Positions 10,578 through 22,642 of a stretch of DNA of 64,000 nt are shown piece by piece. The stretch comes from Theobroma cacao (taxonomy: Eukaryota; Streptophyta; Magnoliopsida; Malvales; Malvaceae), in NCBI RefSeq assembly GCF_000208745.1, contig NC_030852.1, forward strand, positions 11,421,873 through 11,485,872, given 5' to 3'. The notes beneath the pieces are model-generated. The model ran no database searches, had not been told where the DNA came from, and saw nothing but the letters and a program-made list of their open reading frames with translations. Position 1 is the first letter of the stretch. Each line of letters begins with the position of its first letter. The translations under genes and the position numbers were made by a program.

Positions 10578-13377
10578 TGTAAAGCCCGACCTTATAAAAT
10601 ACTTGTCATGACATACATGTGATGGATAGCATGTTTACATACTAGGAGAGCCCCGAAAAATCGACAAAAGTCGGTACTGTACCTAAAAGTACAATAAAGT
10701 TTATCTAAGCCTCGAACTAGGTCAAATAGGGATTTTAAGGTTAAATTCAAAATTTTTCAGTTCAGGAATGACTTAAAATGGTGATTCGAAGTTCGAGGAT
10801 CAATTTAGAGTAAAACCAAAATTTTCACTATCTAGGGGCAAAACGGTAATTTTGCCACCCCGGGGGCAAATCGGTAAATTTTCACCCCCGACACCTATCA
10901 AGACCAAGGGATTTTATTTTTCAAAGAAATGGATAAATATGAGAAAATGTGTGGTGGAGGATTAAAGAATTAAAAGACAAATATTTAAAGTGTGGACCAA
11001 TCACAAAGTGCCACGTGTCAAGCTTTATTATCTTATTATTAAGCTATAAAAATCAGTATAGAATCAGCCCATTCTCACCATAAGGGTCGGCCAAGCAAGA
11101 AAACAAGAGAGGAAAGAAAGAAAATAAGGAAAACAAACCCTAGCCAAGGAAAATTCAATAGAAAGTGTGAAAATCCAAGGAATTAAGCAAAATAAGTGAA
11201 ATTCTTTATTTTTACTTGAGATTTACAATACCCATGCCTTATTTTCTTATTTCTATGGTTGTGAAGCATGATTTCATAGTGAATAAGTGGTAGGCCGAAT
11301 GGGTATGGTAAGAGAAATGATGTTGGAATTGTTGATTTTGAGTTATGCTAGTGATTAAGGTTAGTTTAGCATATTTAGAAGCAAAACAACAAGAAAGAAT
11401 CCATTTTCCCCATTGAATCTTCATTGGCCGAATCTTCCATGATGTGTGTGGGTGATGGAGTGTTATTATTTCAAGAGAAATGGCTTAGAAAATCATGAAT
11501 AATGGTGAGAAAATTAAATAGGAAAAATCACGTTGTTAGTGCACTGTNCGGTATTAGTGCACTGTAATGGCCGAATTTTTCCATGAAGAAATGGGAGGGT
11601 TTTGATGCTGAAATTGGTGTTATTTGAGTAATGTTTGGTGAATTGAGGTATTAGAAAAGAAATAGAGTAATTTGGGATTAAATTGGACGTGTTAGTAATT
11701 TAATCAGGTGACAGGCCGAATTAGGTCAACATCGCGTTTAAACGGTTTACCGAGCATTCCATGCATTCATTTAGATTTAGAGGGCCTGAAATAGTTTATG
11801 GCAAATTGACACAAATTATTGAATTTTGTGTCATGTATGATGTATAGGTGGTGAGATATTTGATAAGGATAAAGAGATTACACCAAAGACCGAGACTAGG
11901 AGTATTTCTACTCCTGATACTGTGAGTAACCTTACTGTCATCTTAATTATCTAGAGTGGTTTTTATCTGATTTTGTGATTTTATGAAAAATGAGTTAAAT
12001 GGTAAATCCTTATGTTTTATAAGTAAAATGTGTTTAAATAAAATGATTTTATAAATTGTCTTGAAATTGAATTATGGTTTTGAAAATAGAGTAATTGGAG
12101 ACCACTTGATGTGTTGTAAATTTATGATTTTAAATTGAATGGCTTATGACAATATATGAGCATGAATGGCTAAACTGATTTTTGGTGTTAGAATTATTTG
12201 TACTGTGTATTCAGCCTTTAGAGGCTAGGTTGCGACAAATTGCCATGTCATGCAGATAAATATTTTATAAATTAGGTGGTAGATAAAATAATCCATAATT
12301 CCTGTAGTGGAGGTTCTATGGACCAGCCTAAGAGAGGGGGCACAGAATCAGATATACCTTGCCTCGATCAGAGAGCCGTGTGGAGGGTGTCTCTGGAGGT
12401 AAAGATTTGAGTGCACTTCACGTGGACCACCACGTGAGAGTGAGACTCAGCCAACAACAAGGCATGGCTAGATTTTCAAATGTAAAAATATGTTCATGTG
12501 TGTACTACATTGAACAGTCTTGGCGGTCTCGATTAGACACCTAGGCCAAGGCATCCCTGAGAATGATTTTGGCAGGAGCCAAGTTTTGTGAAATACATAA
12601 GCCAAGTTGATTATTTGAGTAAATTGATTATTGATGTTATGAAAAACATACTGGAATGGAATATCTCACTTGTCTCCATTTACTCAACTTTAGATGGTTT
12701 AAATGGTATCTGTTTACTCACTGGGATTTTATAATCTCACCACCCTCAATTCCTCACATTTCAGGCTCGGGATAGCCGGTAGATAGCCGATTGCATCAAG
12801 GACTTCAGTTAGCCTTGAATCGACAAAATTGTAGGTTCATAGACTCGCACCTTATTGGTTAGTTGGGAGCCCACGTGTCACTGTAAAAGTAATTTTATAC
12901 TTCAGTTATCTGCTTTAAAGTACGTATGAATATATTTAGCTTTTACACTACAGAAATTGATTACGGATTTCTCTATAAATATTTTTTTTTTAGAAAATAT
13001 AATATTTTATTGAATATTATTATTTTATTCAAACAATTATAATTTCATTTCAAATAATTATTTTAGACATCTAAATTTACTTTTAATTACGAAACATGTG
13101 TTTTTCACACACACACCATGTTTTTGGCGGGTTTCGATATTTTTGAAGAAAAATGACGAAAATGCCCCTATGAGCCAGAAAATAATATTATATTGTTTTG
13201 ATTTGGAAACGACTTATGATTTCTTGAAATGCGAGATTTAATAACTGTCGCTCACCGAGGAGATGCAGAAGCTGATGCTAAGCCTTGCGGGGTTCCGATC
13301 GGCATTCTGAGTAATTAGTGTCTATCGGGACGTTGCGACGGTTGCCATGGGCCCGATGAGAGTTCTAGGTCGTGACA
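10578..13377 (+). mobile_element. Solo LTR-C, copy C1 (TSD GTTCA)
   Basis: A 2800-bp unit beginning TGTAAAGCCC and ending GTCGTGACA, flanked by exact GTTCA at 10573-10577 and 13378-13382. It is colinear with 28727-31442. It has an 'aaagctataaaaatc'-like TATA region near 11040, then a purine-rich probable transcript leader. No internal domain is present, so it is a solo LTR inserted into LTR-E. A single undetermined base lies at 11548. Confidence 0.9.
11036..11052 (+). promoter_or_regulatory. Probable TATA box of LTR-C
   Basis: 'aagctataaaaatcag' lies about 470 bases into the LTR, followed 50 bases later by a purine-rich stretch with 'aaacaagagaggaaagaaag'. This is the expected U3/R layout of a plant LTR promoter. 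Confidence 0.4.
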
Positions 13378-13405
13378 GTTCATAACAAAAATAAGGGGTG
13401 TTACA

Positions 13406-13418
13406 TTCTCCCCTCTTT
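13406..13418 (-). other. Polypurine tract of LTR-E element
   Basis: On the minus strand AAAGAGGGGAGAA lies directly before the LTR start TGTAACACCCC. That is the second-strand priming site at the 3' end of an internal region. Its place on the right of LTR-E means a second internal region lies at 13406-13763. Confidence 0.75.
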
Positions 13419-13763
13419 ATAAAAATTCATCCCTGAATTTTAATCTGTCTAAGTGAGGTTATACACTATCCATATCAAATTCATTACATAACCTCAAAAT
13501 TTAATCCCAACTTCAATACTCCTTTGAGTGGTAATCTTTTCACAAATGTCAAATTCCTGACTAATCCATCACACACAAGGCACATTTAAATGTGATTAAC
13601 TCCAATTTATTTCAAAGTTATTTCAATGCTGACTTTCCAAGCTTTGCCAACTCATCATATTGTGGCAACTCAGTATTCCTTATCAAAAATTAATCAACAA
13701 AATTAACCTCATAATTTCATGTGTTTGGCCTATCATGCTTTAACCAATATAGAACATTAATCT
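13419..13763 (-). mobile_element. LTR-E element, second internal copy (3' end)
   Basis: Sequence upstream (minus strand) of the polypurine tract. Its distal 60 bases, 13700-13763, repeat at 178-240, which lies on the other side of LTR-E. Two copies of the same internal region therefore flank one LTR. The match ends at 13763, where SIRE-1 DNA begins. No coding frame is visible. Confidence 0.55.
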
Positions 13764-14288
13764 AGGGTAACTTGTACTTTTAAATGGGTTAATTGAAACT
13801 CATGTGAATTTGAAGTTGAAAAGCTCTTTAAAAAAGTTTCAATCTTTTGATTCTTAAAAGCCTACTTTTAGAGAGAGAAAATTTCTTCAAAGGGATGGGA
13901 TTATGAAATATTAACTTTTGAAAAGCTTTAAATCTTATAAATGTGAGTTTACAAGCTTAAATAATTCTGACTTAAGGCACAAGAGTTGGTTCTTAGATCG
14001 TAAGAATCGGTTTTTTATGCCCTAGTTTTTCAAGACTTTTGCGGTTCCTTTTAAAGAATTGATTCTTGAAATATAGGGTGTCGATTCTTTTAATTCTAAA
14101 AGCATTTTGGAAAACATTTGGTATTTAGGTTTGGTTCCTTTGAACTTGCACCTTTTTTTATAGTCTTTTCCTTAGGGGTGCTTTTATAAAAGGACAAAAA
14201 AATATAATGTCATTTCTTATGACAGCAAACACATACATGTGAAGCACTATGCTTTTCATTTTCTTTTTCAAAGAATTGTCCTATCATA

Positions 14289-16347
14289 TGCTGAAATGGC
14301 CTGAAACTTAGAGATAACAATGATCATACGTGGCAGAAAATAAAAATTTAAACATACCATGCCCTGCCACCACCCGTGGATCACCTTGGTCGTTTTAATA
14401 CAAACAAAATTTAAGAGAAGTAATCAAAATATCACCTAGCCAAGTGATGTCGTAATCACGATAGCAAATCCTCTTAATTGAGAAAAGAATAGCACTACTC
14501 TTGTTTCTACCCAAGCCACCCAAGCGTTTGGCCTTCAACGGTATCCACACAATTGTACTTGAACCTTCAGCAAGGTAGGAGCTTTTAAGTACTCTCTGTG
14601 CTAGTAGAGTGGACAACAATTGTCCTTGCCTTCACACAAACTGTAAGTCGGATCACTCTAGAGAAATTCATCACAAGATTTTTCTCTTAACCACAAGAAG
14701 CGGCTTGAGAACTTTCGATTGTTTTTGATAACTAGGTTTTCATAGTCATATGTGAGTGGTTAAAGGTGATATTTATACCTAGGTTAAACAACTCCCATAA
14801 TTGCAACTAAGGGCCTAATATTATAACCCATTATAATATTGGCCCAACACTTAATTAAACCCTTTTAATTTAGTCATTGGAAATTAAAATCAAATTAATT
14901 TCCTTTTGTCATGTTTGCAATTAAGGTTCTAATATTATAACTATTTATAATATTAACCTTAATCTTAATTAAACTATTTTAATTAAGTCCTTAGAAGTTA
15001 AAACGTAGAGTATGATTTAAGTCTAGCTTAAATCATCACACTCCCAATTTAATTCATAGTACAACTTTTGTGTGTGACCCATTAGGTTCCTAACAAGTGC
15101 CATTTGGAATTAAATTGTAATATTAATCAATTAATTCAATTCCATAGACGAAGATTGGCATCTAGCAATGCATCATGGCCATCAAATTGTTAGAAGAGTC
15201 AAAAGATTCTTTAACAAACTTTTAGTGTGTAGTCTATTAGTGTAATTCATTCTGTCATCATATATCTCAAAAGATAATAAGAGCATGATACAGTGTCTAC
15301 TCTTGTTGACCTTTATATTCGTTCTTACAGTTAAATCAATAGCTTTGTGGAGACTTATGAAACTCTTTTCATAATCTCTAAGTTGCCTTGGCCAAGGACT
15401 TCAATAAGCTAATATCAACCAAGAATTGTTAGGATATGTCCCCTAAATCACTTGGGGTGAATATTCCTTTCTTGACCACTCATTTGCCTTCACATGCTTC
15501 ATGCTATACCCAAAAGCATCTTGTTTTGGCATCCTTGGTTAGGCACCCGTAGGGATGAAATCAAACCATAGCACTCCACACATAAGATAACCTGGTGTCT
15601 TAAGTATAGGGAGTATTTACACAACTGACACATGAGAAGTATTGCATAGACACTTAAGTGAAATTTCAAATGCACTTCTCATGGCGTGTCATGTTCAGTG
15701 AACTTGCTCTCCTAGGCAAACATCTACATTCTAGTTTCAAGTATCTCTATACTTCAACCTATTAGATCAGTTGCTTACTACCCAAGTAAGAAACATGACA
15801 AGTAAGTATCTCTATATTCTAGTTTCAAGTATCTCTATACACATAAGATAACTTGGTGTCTTAAGTCTAGGGAGTATTTACACAACTGACACATGAGAAG
15901 TATTGCATAGACACTTGAGTGAAATACCAAATGCACTTCTCATGGCGTGTCATGTTCAGTGAACTTGGTCCCCTAGGCAAACACCTATATTATAGTTTCA
16001 AGTATCTCTATACTTCAACCTATTAGATCAATTGTTTACTACCCAAGGAAGAAACATAGAATGTACCAGTCTCTAGGTATCATTGATGTCCATTCTCAAT
16101 GATACATTGACTAGGAACATTTAGAGATTATGCTTTGATGCATAGGAATCTCATAACTGAAACCCATTATAGTTCCCTTGCAAGGTATATTAATCTCATA
16201 GACTTCATCCAATTAGACTTATAACCCGTTATAATTAACGTCTTATTAATGAAGGAAAACTTTTAATCGTTTAACATGAATGATTTTGTTGCATGATTGG
16301 AATCAAGCCTTAACCAATCTCAATTGGTTGTAGAGCCCATCGCAATA
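14289..16347 (-). mobile_element. Solo LTR-F, copy F1 (TSD TCATA)
   Basis: A 2059-bp unit colinear with the LTRs at 25127-26982 (inverse) and 37630-39700, flanked by exact TCATA at 14284-14288 and 16348-16352. On the minus strand it starts TATTGCGATGGGCTC (other copies start TGTT, so the second base has mutated). It carries a private 261-bp tandem duplication. No internal domain is present. Joining its flanks restores the SIRE-1 gag line. Confidence 0.85.
15580..16101. repeat. 261-bp tandem duplication within LTR-F copy F1
   Basis: 'acataagataac' through 'ttcaagtatctctatac' starts at 15580 and again at 15841 with few differences. Copies F2 and F3 have a single unit, so the duplication arose in or just before this insertion. 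Confidence 0.85.
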
Positions 16348-16352
16348 TCATA

Positions 16353-17820
16353 TCCTATGCCATTTCTGTCAAAAAAGGATTTTTGAGTTTAAGCATCTCG
16401 TTAAGTTTTTGTGAAGTTTCTATGAGCTTATGTTCCATTTAGAAAATGATTTATTTAATTCCTTAATTTCTTCTTCAAGGCATTCATTTCATTCTCGAAA
16501 ATGTTTACTTTGTTTTCCATCTCAGACTTAATGTTAATCATGCAATCATTTTCTATCTTAAGCTTAGAAATGACTTTTTTATTTCAAATTCATATGTTCA
16601 AATTCAAATGCCAAGTCATCATATACATCCTGAAGCTCATCAAAGGTATATGCATCATCATTATAATCATGAGCATACGAAGAAATATTTGAAGAACATA
16701 CCCTGGAGGATGCAACTCCTATAAAGAACAAGTTTGCAGTTTCCTTTTCTTACTCATCCTGGGATTCATCATTGTCACTCCATGCAACTACCATAGCTTT
16801 TCTTTTGGAGTTTTTTTATGACTCTTTTTTATTTCTGGACATTCATATTTAGTGTGACTAGGCTTCTTACATTCATAACAAACAATATGTTCATTTTCAT
16901 GGTCAAACTTTGGAATATCTCTTCTCAGATTTCTTTTTCGCTCTTTTTTTCTAAAAGGCTTTCTGTTTCCTTATTTACTACTCACAAATCTATTGAACCT
17001 CCTAGTCGATAGTGGTCTCTCCTCATCATCCTCTTTTTGATTATCACTTTCAAGTGACTTTTCGTCACTCTATTTTATAGCTTTAAGAGCAATATCATTT
17101 CTCTTTGATTCTTTCTCTAATTATTTCATCTTTTTTCTTTCTTATGCCTAAGAGTCATTTCATAAGTAAGCAAAGATCCTATGAGCTCATCAAGCATAAA
17201 GTCATTTAAGTCCTTAGCTTCCTTTATGGCAATGACTTTAGGTCTCCATGACCTTGGTAAGCAGTGAAAGATTTTCTTCACCAGTTGTGCATTTGGGAAC
17301 TCTCTTCCTAGAGCCTTAAATCTTCCTATGATCTTTATAAATCCCTTAAACATTTCTTTTATAGACTCTACATTTTTCATTTTGAAAAACTCATAGTCAA
17401 GTATCAGCATACTAATCTTTGACTCCTTTACTTAACTAGTACCCTGATAATAGTTTTCTAATGTATCTTAAATTTCTTTTATAATAGACCACATAACTAC
17501 CCTATTAAATTCATCTTCATTAAAAGCACACAAAATAGCTATTATAGCTTTGTGTTTTAGTTGTATCAACCTTTTATCCTTATCATCCCATTTAGCCCTT
17601 ATTTGAAGATGTTTCGTACCATCAATAGTTTTGGTAGGAATATGAGGTCCATCAATAATGATATCCAAAGATCTACATCAACATATTGTAGAAAGTTCTC
17701 AAACCTCATTTTCCAGAAAGGGTAGTTCTCCCCTTTGAACAAAAAAGGTCGCATCATAGATTGTCCTTTACCAATGAAGCTTGATGATGCCACGGATGTT
17801 ACTTTAAGCTTTTTATTCAA
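16353..17820 (-). pseudogene. Broken Copia gag of SIRE-1
   Basis: The gag would package element RNA in cytoplasmic particles; this copy cannot. A start at 17820 opens a frame with 'PFLFKGENYPFWKMRFENFL', the typical N-terminal 'F.G.NY..W...M' core of Copia gag. A frameshift near 17660 moves it to another frame (17668-17468: 'IIDGPHIPT', 'KWDDKDKRLIQL'). A later segment (17410-17126) has 'HCLPRSWRPKVIAIKEAKDL' and 'LIGSLLTYE', which match the UBN2 gag region. A CCHC knuckle (CYECKKPSHTKYEC) lies at 16839-16880, then a coiled-coil-like stretch with stops to 16353. A possible second, damaged knuckle is at about 14196-14243 beyond the inserted LTR-F. Several stops and frameshifts make it non-functional. 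Confidence 0.8.
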
Positions 17821-17876
17821 GATCTCTCAAAGGTGGTTAAACCTGCAAAGACTTGAAAATCTACTTTAATACAAAT

Positions 17877-19559
17877 TGTTAGAAAAATAAGCTTAAAGCA
17901 AAACTATCAAGAGGGGGTTAATTGGTTGTTAAAAAAAATATCCCTTTTTTTTAAAGTCTTTAAAAATGAAGCAAAAATATGAAAGAATGAAACAACAAAA
18001 TAGAGTATAAGATGAATGAGTAAAAAAAAAGAAAAACAAAAGTACTCAACAGGATTTTTACAAAGGTTCAGCCTTCTAATACTTGCATCCTCCCTCTTGA
18101 TAGCATAAGGAGTTTGAATTCACTATCAGCTTACATTTTCAACAGGGTCAGGCACAACCTTTACAACTTGCCTTTTGCAGGATCCAGGATAACTTTCACC
18201 ACATGCCTTTTGTAAGATTAGGCATAACCTCTATCAAGACACTACGTTTTCAAGTTATAGTACAACCTCTACACAAGATGAAGCCTTTTAAACGATCACG
18301 CAAAACCCATCTACCTTTTGCTTGGAGGTATAACCAACACAATAGTGGATTCCAATGAATCTCCAACTCAAAACCTCTAAAAAGGTTGATAAAGAAGTTT
18401 AGGATTAGAAAGATGAGAGCTTTCACAAAGATATGAATGAACAAATAAGGTTTAAGCTCAAGAAGGATCAACTTAAAGATAAAAATGTAATCTTTAGGCT
18501 CTTTTCTTGCTCAAAGATGAGAACTTTTTACTCATAGCTTTTTCTCTTGCTTTTCTGCTCTTTTCTTCTTCAAAGATGATTCAAATTCTTTAAAATTCCT
18601 CTAAAATCCCTTCTTTAACATCCTCAAGGTAGATATTTATAGCCTCTGTGATTTTTTGCCCATTGACGTAAATTTTGAATCATTTCTCGTATGTTCTAAC
18701 CAATTTGTAGAATTCTGTCGCATATATAGAATCAATTTTTTGTTATTGAGTTGTCAGTTCTTCGCAAAGTCTGTAGCTTTTTATCTCTGGAGAATCGATT
18801 CTTCTATTTTAAGGTGTTGGTTCTTTGCAACTAGGTTCAAAGGTGACACCTTTGTAATCTTAGAGAATTAATTCTTTCGCCTCAAGGTGTCAATTCTTCA
18901 CTGTGGTGAAACGCAAAACTTTAAATTTAAGCTTGATTTTTACCACTCCACTTTTGTTCAGTTGTACCATCATTTTCTTGATCACCAAGTTTTTGATTTG
19001 TATTTTTGGCGCTTTCAAAACAAATATCTTCTTCGTGTAGAATCGATTCTTTCTTCTTTACATTTCTACCTTTTGCATTTTGTCTCTCTAGAATCAATTC
19101 TTTGTCTTTGGGGTGTCGATTCTTCTCAAATCATGAAGCTTTTGTCTTTCAAGAATCAATTTCTTCTTTTCTCAGAATTGATTTTTCAGTGTTGATCTCT
19201 GCTTAAGAACTGACTTCTTATTCTCTAGAATCAATTCATCTTATAAGATAACAAATAGATTTTGTTTTCTTTTCATTTAAGAATCAAGTCTTTTCTTTTG
19301 AGAATTTGATTCTTAGGTTGGCACTTTGAATTTTGAAAACAAGAAATCTTTAAAAGTTATTTATTTAAGTTTAAGAGCATGATCATTCATGTTCCAAGCA
19401 TGTTCAAACAATCAAAGCATTTCAATAAATCTTTCTTTTAAGTTCAACTTTAACACTACTTTGAGAATTTTCTTCATATTTAAAAATATCTTTTATTCAT
19501 TTTCAAAGTTCATTAAGTTCAATCAATTTTTTCATTTCAAAACAAGAACAAAGCTAACA
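17877..19559 (-). mobile_element. 5' LTR of SIRE-1
   Basis: On the minus strand it starts TGTTAGCTTTG at 19559 (the SIRE-2 LTR starts TGTTAGCTTGA) and ends CTAACA at 17877. It is 1683 bp. The middle (18690-19310) holds many copies of 'gaatc(g/a)att(c/t)tt', including perfect AGAATCGATTCT at 18791-18802 and 19039-19050. The open stretches reported there (18656-19206) are repeat-derived and not genes. Confidence 0.65.
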
Positions 19560-19589
19560 AATGTTGTTGTAATTGATTTTTAGTCAGAG

Positions 19590-20117
19590 GCAGAGACTTG
19601 TGACATTCTCTGAGTTGTTCGACTGCACCCATAAATGAAATAAGGGTAATGGAGAGTATGTGGACAACAAGTCCAAAATCATTAATGTAAGTAATAGAAA
19701 TGAAGTCTTCTATTCATTATATAATTTTATATGTTTTAAAAGACGCTTATCATTGACTTGTCTGTTATATGTTATTTACAAATTTAATTACTAATCCATT
19801 TATTTTTTTTGTAGGAAACATATATTTCTACATTATCATAGAAAAAAAGTCAACAACCATCGTCCCAGCCAAAGTTTGATCTACAAGTGTTGTTGGATGT
19901 TATTGGAGAGGTGGAGTCTGCTTGTGGTTTGACCCTTGCTACCAATGTTATGGCCCCTCCTTCACAAAATCCCAATGGCTATGACAAACTAAAAGGAAGT
20001 TATCTCCAGTATGAAGAATTGCCTTATAAATTTGGAGTTGAGCATCACACAGATCTTTCGCTACGTGATGTTGACATCCCACATCAGGTCTTTATTAGAG
20101 CAGCCACGCTCTTCTAG
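19590..20117 (+). pseudogene. 3' exons of CACTA-associated Transposase_24-like gene
   Basis: Two exons can be read. Exon A (about 19590-19686) encodes a stretch resembling 'LF..THK.....GEYVDNKSK', typical of the plant Ptta/En-Spm Transposase_24 family (a CACTA-encoded accessory protein). A donor gtaagt at 19687 and an acceptor ttttgtag at 19814 bound an intron of 128 bases. Exon B runs to a stop at 20115-20117 and includes 'VESACGLTLATNVM' and 'NPNGYDKLKGSY'. There is at least one in-frame stop near 19845 and no 5' end, so this is a fragment. The family call rests on motif recognition. Confidence 0.55.
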
Positions 20118-20329
20118 TAATGAGGCGCGACTAAAGGATGATGGCACCAGATAACTTGTTGATTTTTTGTGTTGTGATTGTCATAAAAATAATGCAATTT
20201 TTAATGTTTTTAATCTTAATAAATATTTATAATTTTTATATTATTATTTATTTGTATTTGTTTTTTTTTCATTTGAAATGACAATAGGGACCAAAGCAAT
20301 TTCAACTTTCGTAAAATATCTTTTTTAAT

Positions 20330-20707
20330 ATTCCACAACAGCAATGATGAAATTACCAACAGAATCATGGTAATACTGACAGAAAATTACCAAAATTTGA
20401 AACACTAAGCTCAGTTGGCAAATCATCAATAATTCCGTTGATGAATTATCGATAGATTCAACTAGATATCGACTAGTCCGACTATTGACAGATTGAAATT
20501 TTTGCCAATCAAATATTCCATTAAAGATTTATTGATGAAATTTTTCGCTACCAACAAAGTAACCTTTACCGATGAAAGTATTTTCAATTAAATATTGACA
20601 AAAAATTCTATCAATATTTCGTCAATAATTTAACTTATCAACGAACTTTCAGTTTTTACTAACGAAAATTTTGTCGGTAAAAGTCATATATTTAGTTATT
20701 ATAAGTG
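20330..20707. repeat. CACTA subterminal repeat region
   Basis: Short degenerate direct and inverted copies of words such as 'accgatgaaa', 'tcgtcaata' and 'cgttgatgaatta' are packed into 380 bases before the terminus at 20707. In CACTA elements such repeats are transposase binding sites. Confidence 0.6.
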
Positions 20708-22550
20708 ACTAAATCACCTATAAAAAAATTATTAATGACAATTTATCATTTACGTCGAACTGTCGAGTTCTCGAACTTGTACATTGTAACAAAAGGTGCC
20801 CATCCATACTCTGTGATTGCCACAATATGACTAAACATACGATGTAACATCTCTTGATGTTTTGGCTCAATTCCTTTCTTTTCAAATATTCTGAACTTAG
20901 GTTTTTCTTCATCTTATTTAATGAATAGAACCTTTTAAAATAAATTTAATGGTATTTTTATATACTTCAAGTATGATGACGTGTTAAATTACGAAACACT
21001 GAACTTTATTTTTTGAGCCAACCAACTCTAGCCAACATCAATAGGTTTTCACTCCATCTAAGTTCCTACCAAACATCGTAATTTAATCACTGATACAAAT
21101 CATTAAGATTTTGAAGTGACCCCCAATACCAAACGTTACCTTAAGTTTTTTTCGTTTTAAATTAATATTATTCAATATTTGATATCAAATGTTGGATGAT
21201 TTTTAGAATGTTACATTAATTGAATATTTGTGTATCTTATTTTGCATAAATTCAAATCAAATTTTATGTGGAATTAAATTTTATTTTACTAATTTAATAA
21301 TTTTTTGTCCACACTAATTTAGTAATTTAATCATAACTTTGTTTCTCAAAGAATAGTTGTTAAAAAAAAGAATATTAGAAAATATACTTTTAGTGTTGTT
21401 GCTTCAAAATTTGTTACTACAACTGCAATGTCTTTAATTTTAATGAAGATGTTTGTTTGTTTGTTTTTTTTATTTAATGGAAAGATACCTCAAAAGAAAA
21501 TCAAATTGGAGCAAATAAATTTAATTCAAGAAACTAATCATCAGGGCAATACTCAACAATGTTAATAGCAAGCACGTATTGAAAGTGACTTATTTTGTGG
21601 ATCCAAACTTTGTACTAAAAAAAAACATTAATGTGGGGGTAAAGTATAAAAAATAGTACTTGAATGATGATATAATATTAATTTGAGACAATGACATATT
21701 CAGTCTTTATAGTTTAAAAAAATATCTAATATAACACATATACTAAAAAAATTCAATATGATATCTGAACTTTCAATCCATTGTATCAATGTAACTTAAC
21801 CCTTAACACTGTAAAAAGAATTGTTGATGTGTATGTCAACTAACCAAAATTCGACACATAGTCAAAGAAAGTTCCATGTCATGCTTTGAACTATGTTAAT
21901 TAATACATGTGTACGACATGTGTTGCATACGTAATGCACACATGTGCGCCACATGTCAATATCTTTCTGGTTTTTCAAAAGAAATTTTGGTACAAAAGGA
22001 GGGATGGTCATTTATTCCCGGCATTAATTGTACGTGTAACGTAATTATACCTGTCATCTAAGTAAGTAATTGTCATGTTATTTAATTTTATTAATAATAT
22101 TTTGTATTAGGATAAATTGTTACACGAATCAGAACTCATTGAATATTTTTAAATTGTAAATGTCACATTAAATATTTTCTTAAACCACAAAGTTAAATAA
22201 AACATCAAACTTGTAAATTTATTGCGCTGTGGAAAAAAAAAATTCATATTCCACCGCTTGTTTGTTTTAATTTAATATAGATTCTGATATTATTTCATAT
22301 TTTCTATCTTAATTGCATTGATAAAATGAATATACAAAATACAATTATTTTAAATTTAAATTTATTTAAGTTGGTATTCATTTTGTTGTATCATATACAA
22401 AATTATCAGTCTAATTTAATCCAAAAATAGTAGCACTTCATTTACTTTTATGCAATAATGCTACAATGCTACAATGTTTGCTCAAATAAAGACCAGGGGC
22501 AGGGGAAACTAACTAGCTAGTATTACAAAGCGCCGGACATTTATCTTATT
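20708..22550. other. Intergenic DNA, no gene seen
   Basis: AT-rich single-copy-looking DNA downstream of the CASP-like gene. A minus-strand open stretch at 20718-20912 (64 codons) has no supporting motif. I see no repeat unit, RNA gene or exon here. Confidence 0.5.
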
Positions 22551-22556
22551 TTTATT
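22551..22556 (-). terminator. Possible poly(A) signal of the CASP-like gene
   Basis: AATAAA on the minus strand, about 87 bases after the stop codon, in an A-rich run with further near matches. The position fits a plant 3' UTR. Confidence 0.4.
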
Positions 22557-22642
22557 TTATTTTGAGTCGAAAATTGTAAATAAATAGAAGGAAGGCATTT
22601 GTTCACGATAACGAGCTGAAAGAAGAAATATTTGATAAAATC

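Larger units (their letters stand above)
7284..13405 (-). mobile_element. LTR-E (3.3 kb) split by a solo LTR-C
   Basis: On the minus strand the LTR starts TGTAACACCCC at 13405 and ends GGGTCATGACA at 7284. Taking out the LTR-C insertion (10578-13377 plus one copy of the GTTCA duplication) leaves about 3.32 kb. A primer-binding site follows one end and a polypurine tract precedes the other, so this LTR sits between two internal regions. It carries several TATCGATA palindromes (9828-10018), a 31-bp tandem duplication at 8832-8893 and repeated 'tctagcctaggca' words around 9070-9220. It is non-coding. Confidence 0.75.
13764..19559 (-). mobile_element. SIRE-1: truncated Copia (SIRE-like) element
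   Basis: A minus-strand Copia fragment: 5' LTR at 17877-19559, a decayed primer site at about 17860-17876, a broken gag at 16353-17820, and a continuation at 13764-14288 beyond an inserted solo LTR-F. No protease, integrase or reverse transcriptase is visible and the 3' LTR is not recognisable, so the element is truncated on its left. The gag layout (UBN2-like core, coiled coil, CCHC knuckles) fits the SIRE/Maximus lineage; that assignment is by recognition only. Confidence 0.6.
19560..20707 (+). mobile_element. 3' end of a CACTA (En/Spm) DNA transposon
   Basis: On the minus strand the right end starts CACTTATAATAACTAAATAT, a mutated CACTA-type terminus, followed within 25 bases by 'cttttaccgacaaaattttcg'. 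Diverged copies of a 'ccgacgaaa/ttcgtcggt'-like subterminal repeat fill 20330-20707. Upstream lies the end of a Transposase_24/Ptta-type gene (19590-20117). The left part is missing where SIRE-1 abuts. CACTA elements make 3-bp duplications; ACT follows at 20708-20710, but the partner is not available. Confidence 0.65.

Noticed and set aside
11548..11548. Undetermined base in LTR-C copy C1
   Set aside because: It is a sequencing ambiguity. LTR-C continues smoothly on both sides, so no gap is implied.
18656..19206. Phe-rich open frames of 66-102 codons
   Set aside because: They cover the 'gaatcgattctt' repeats of the SIRE-1 LTR. T-rich repeats without internal stops give Phe-rich frames by chance.
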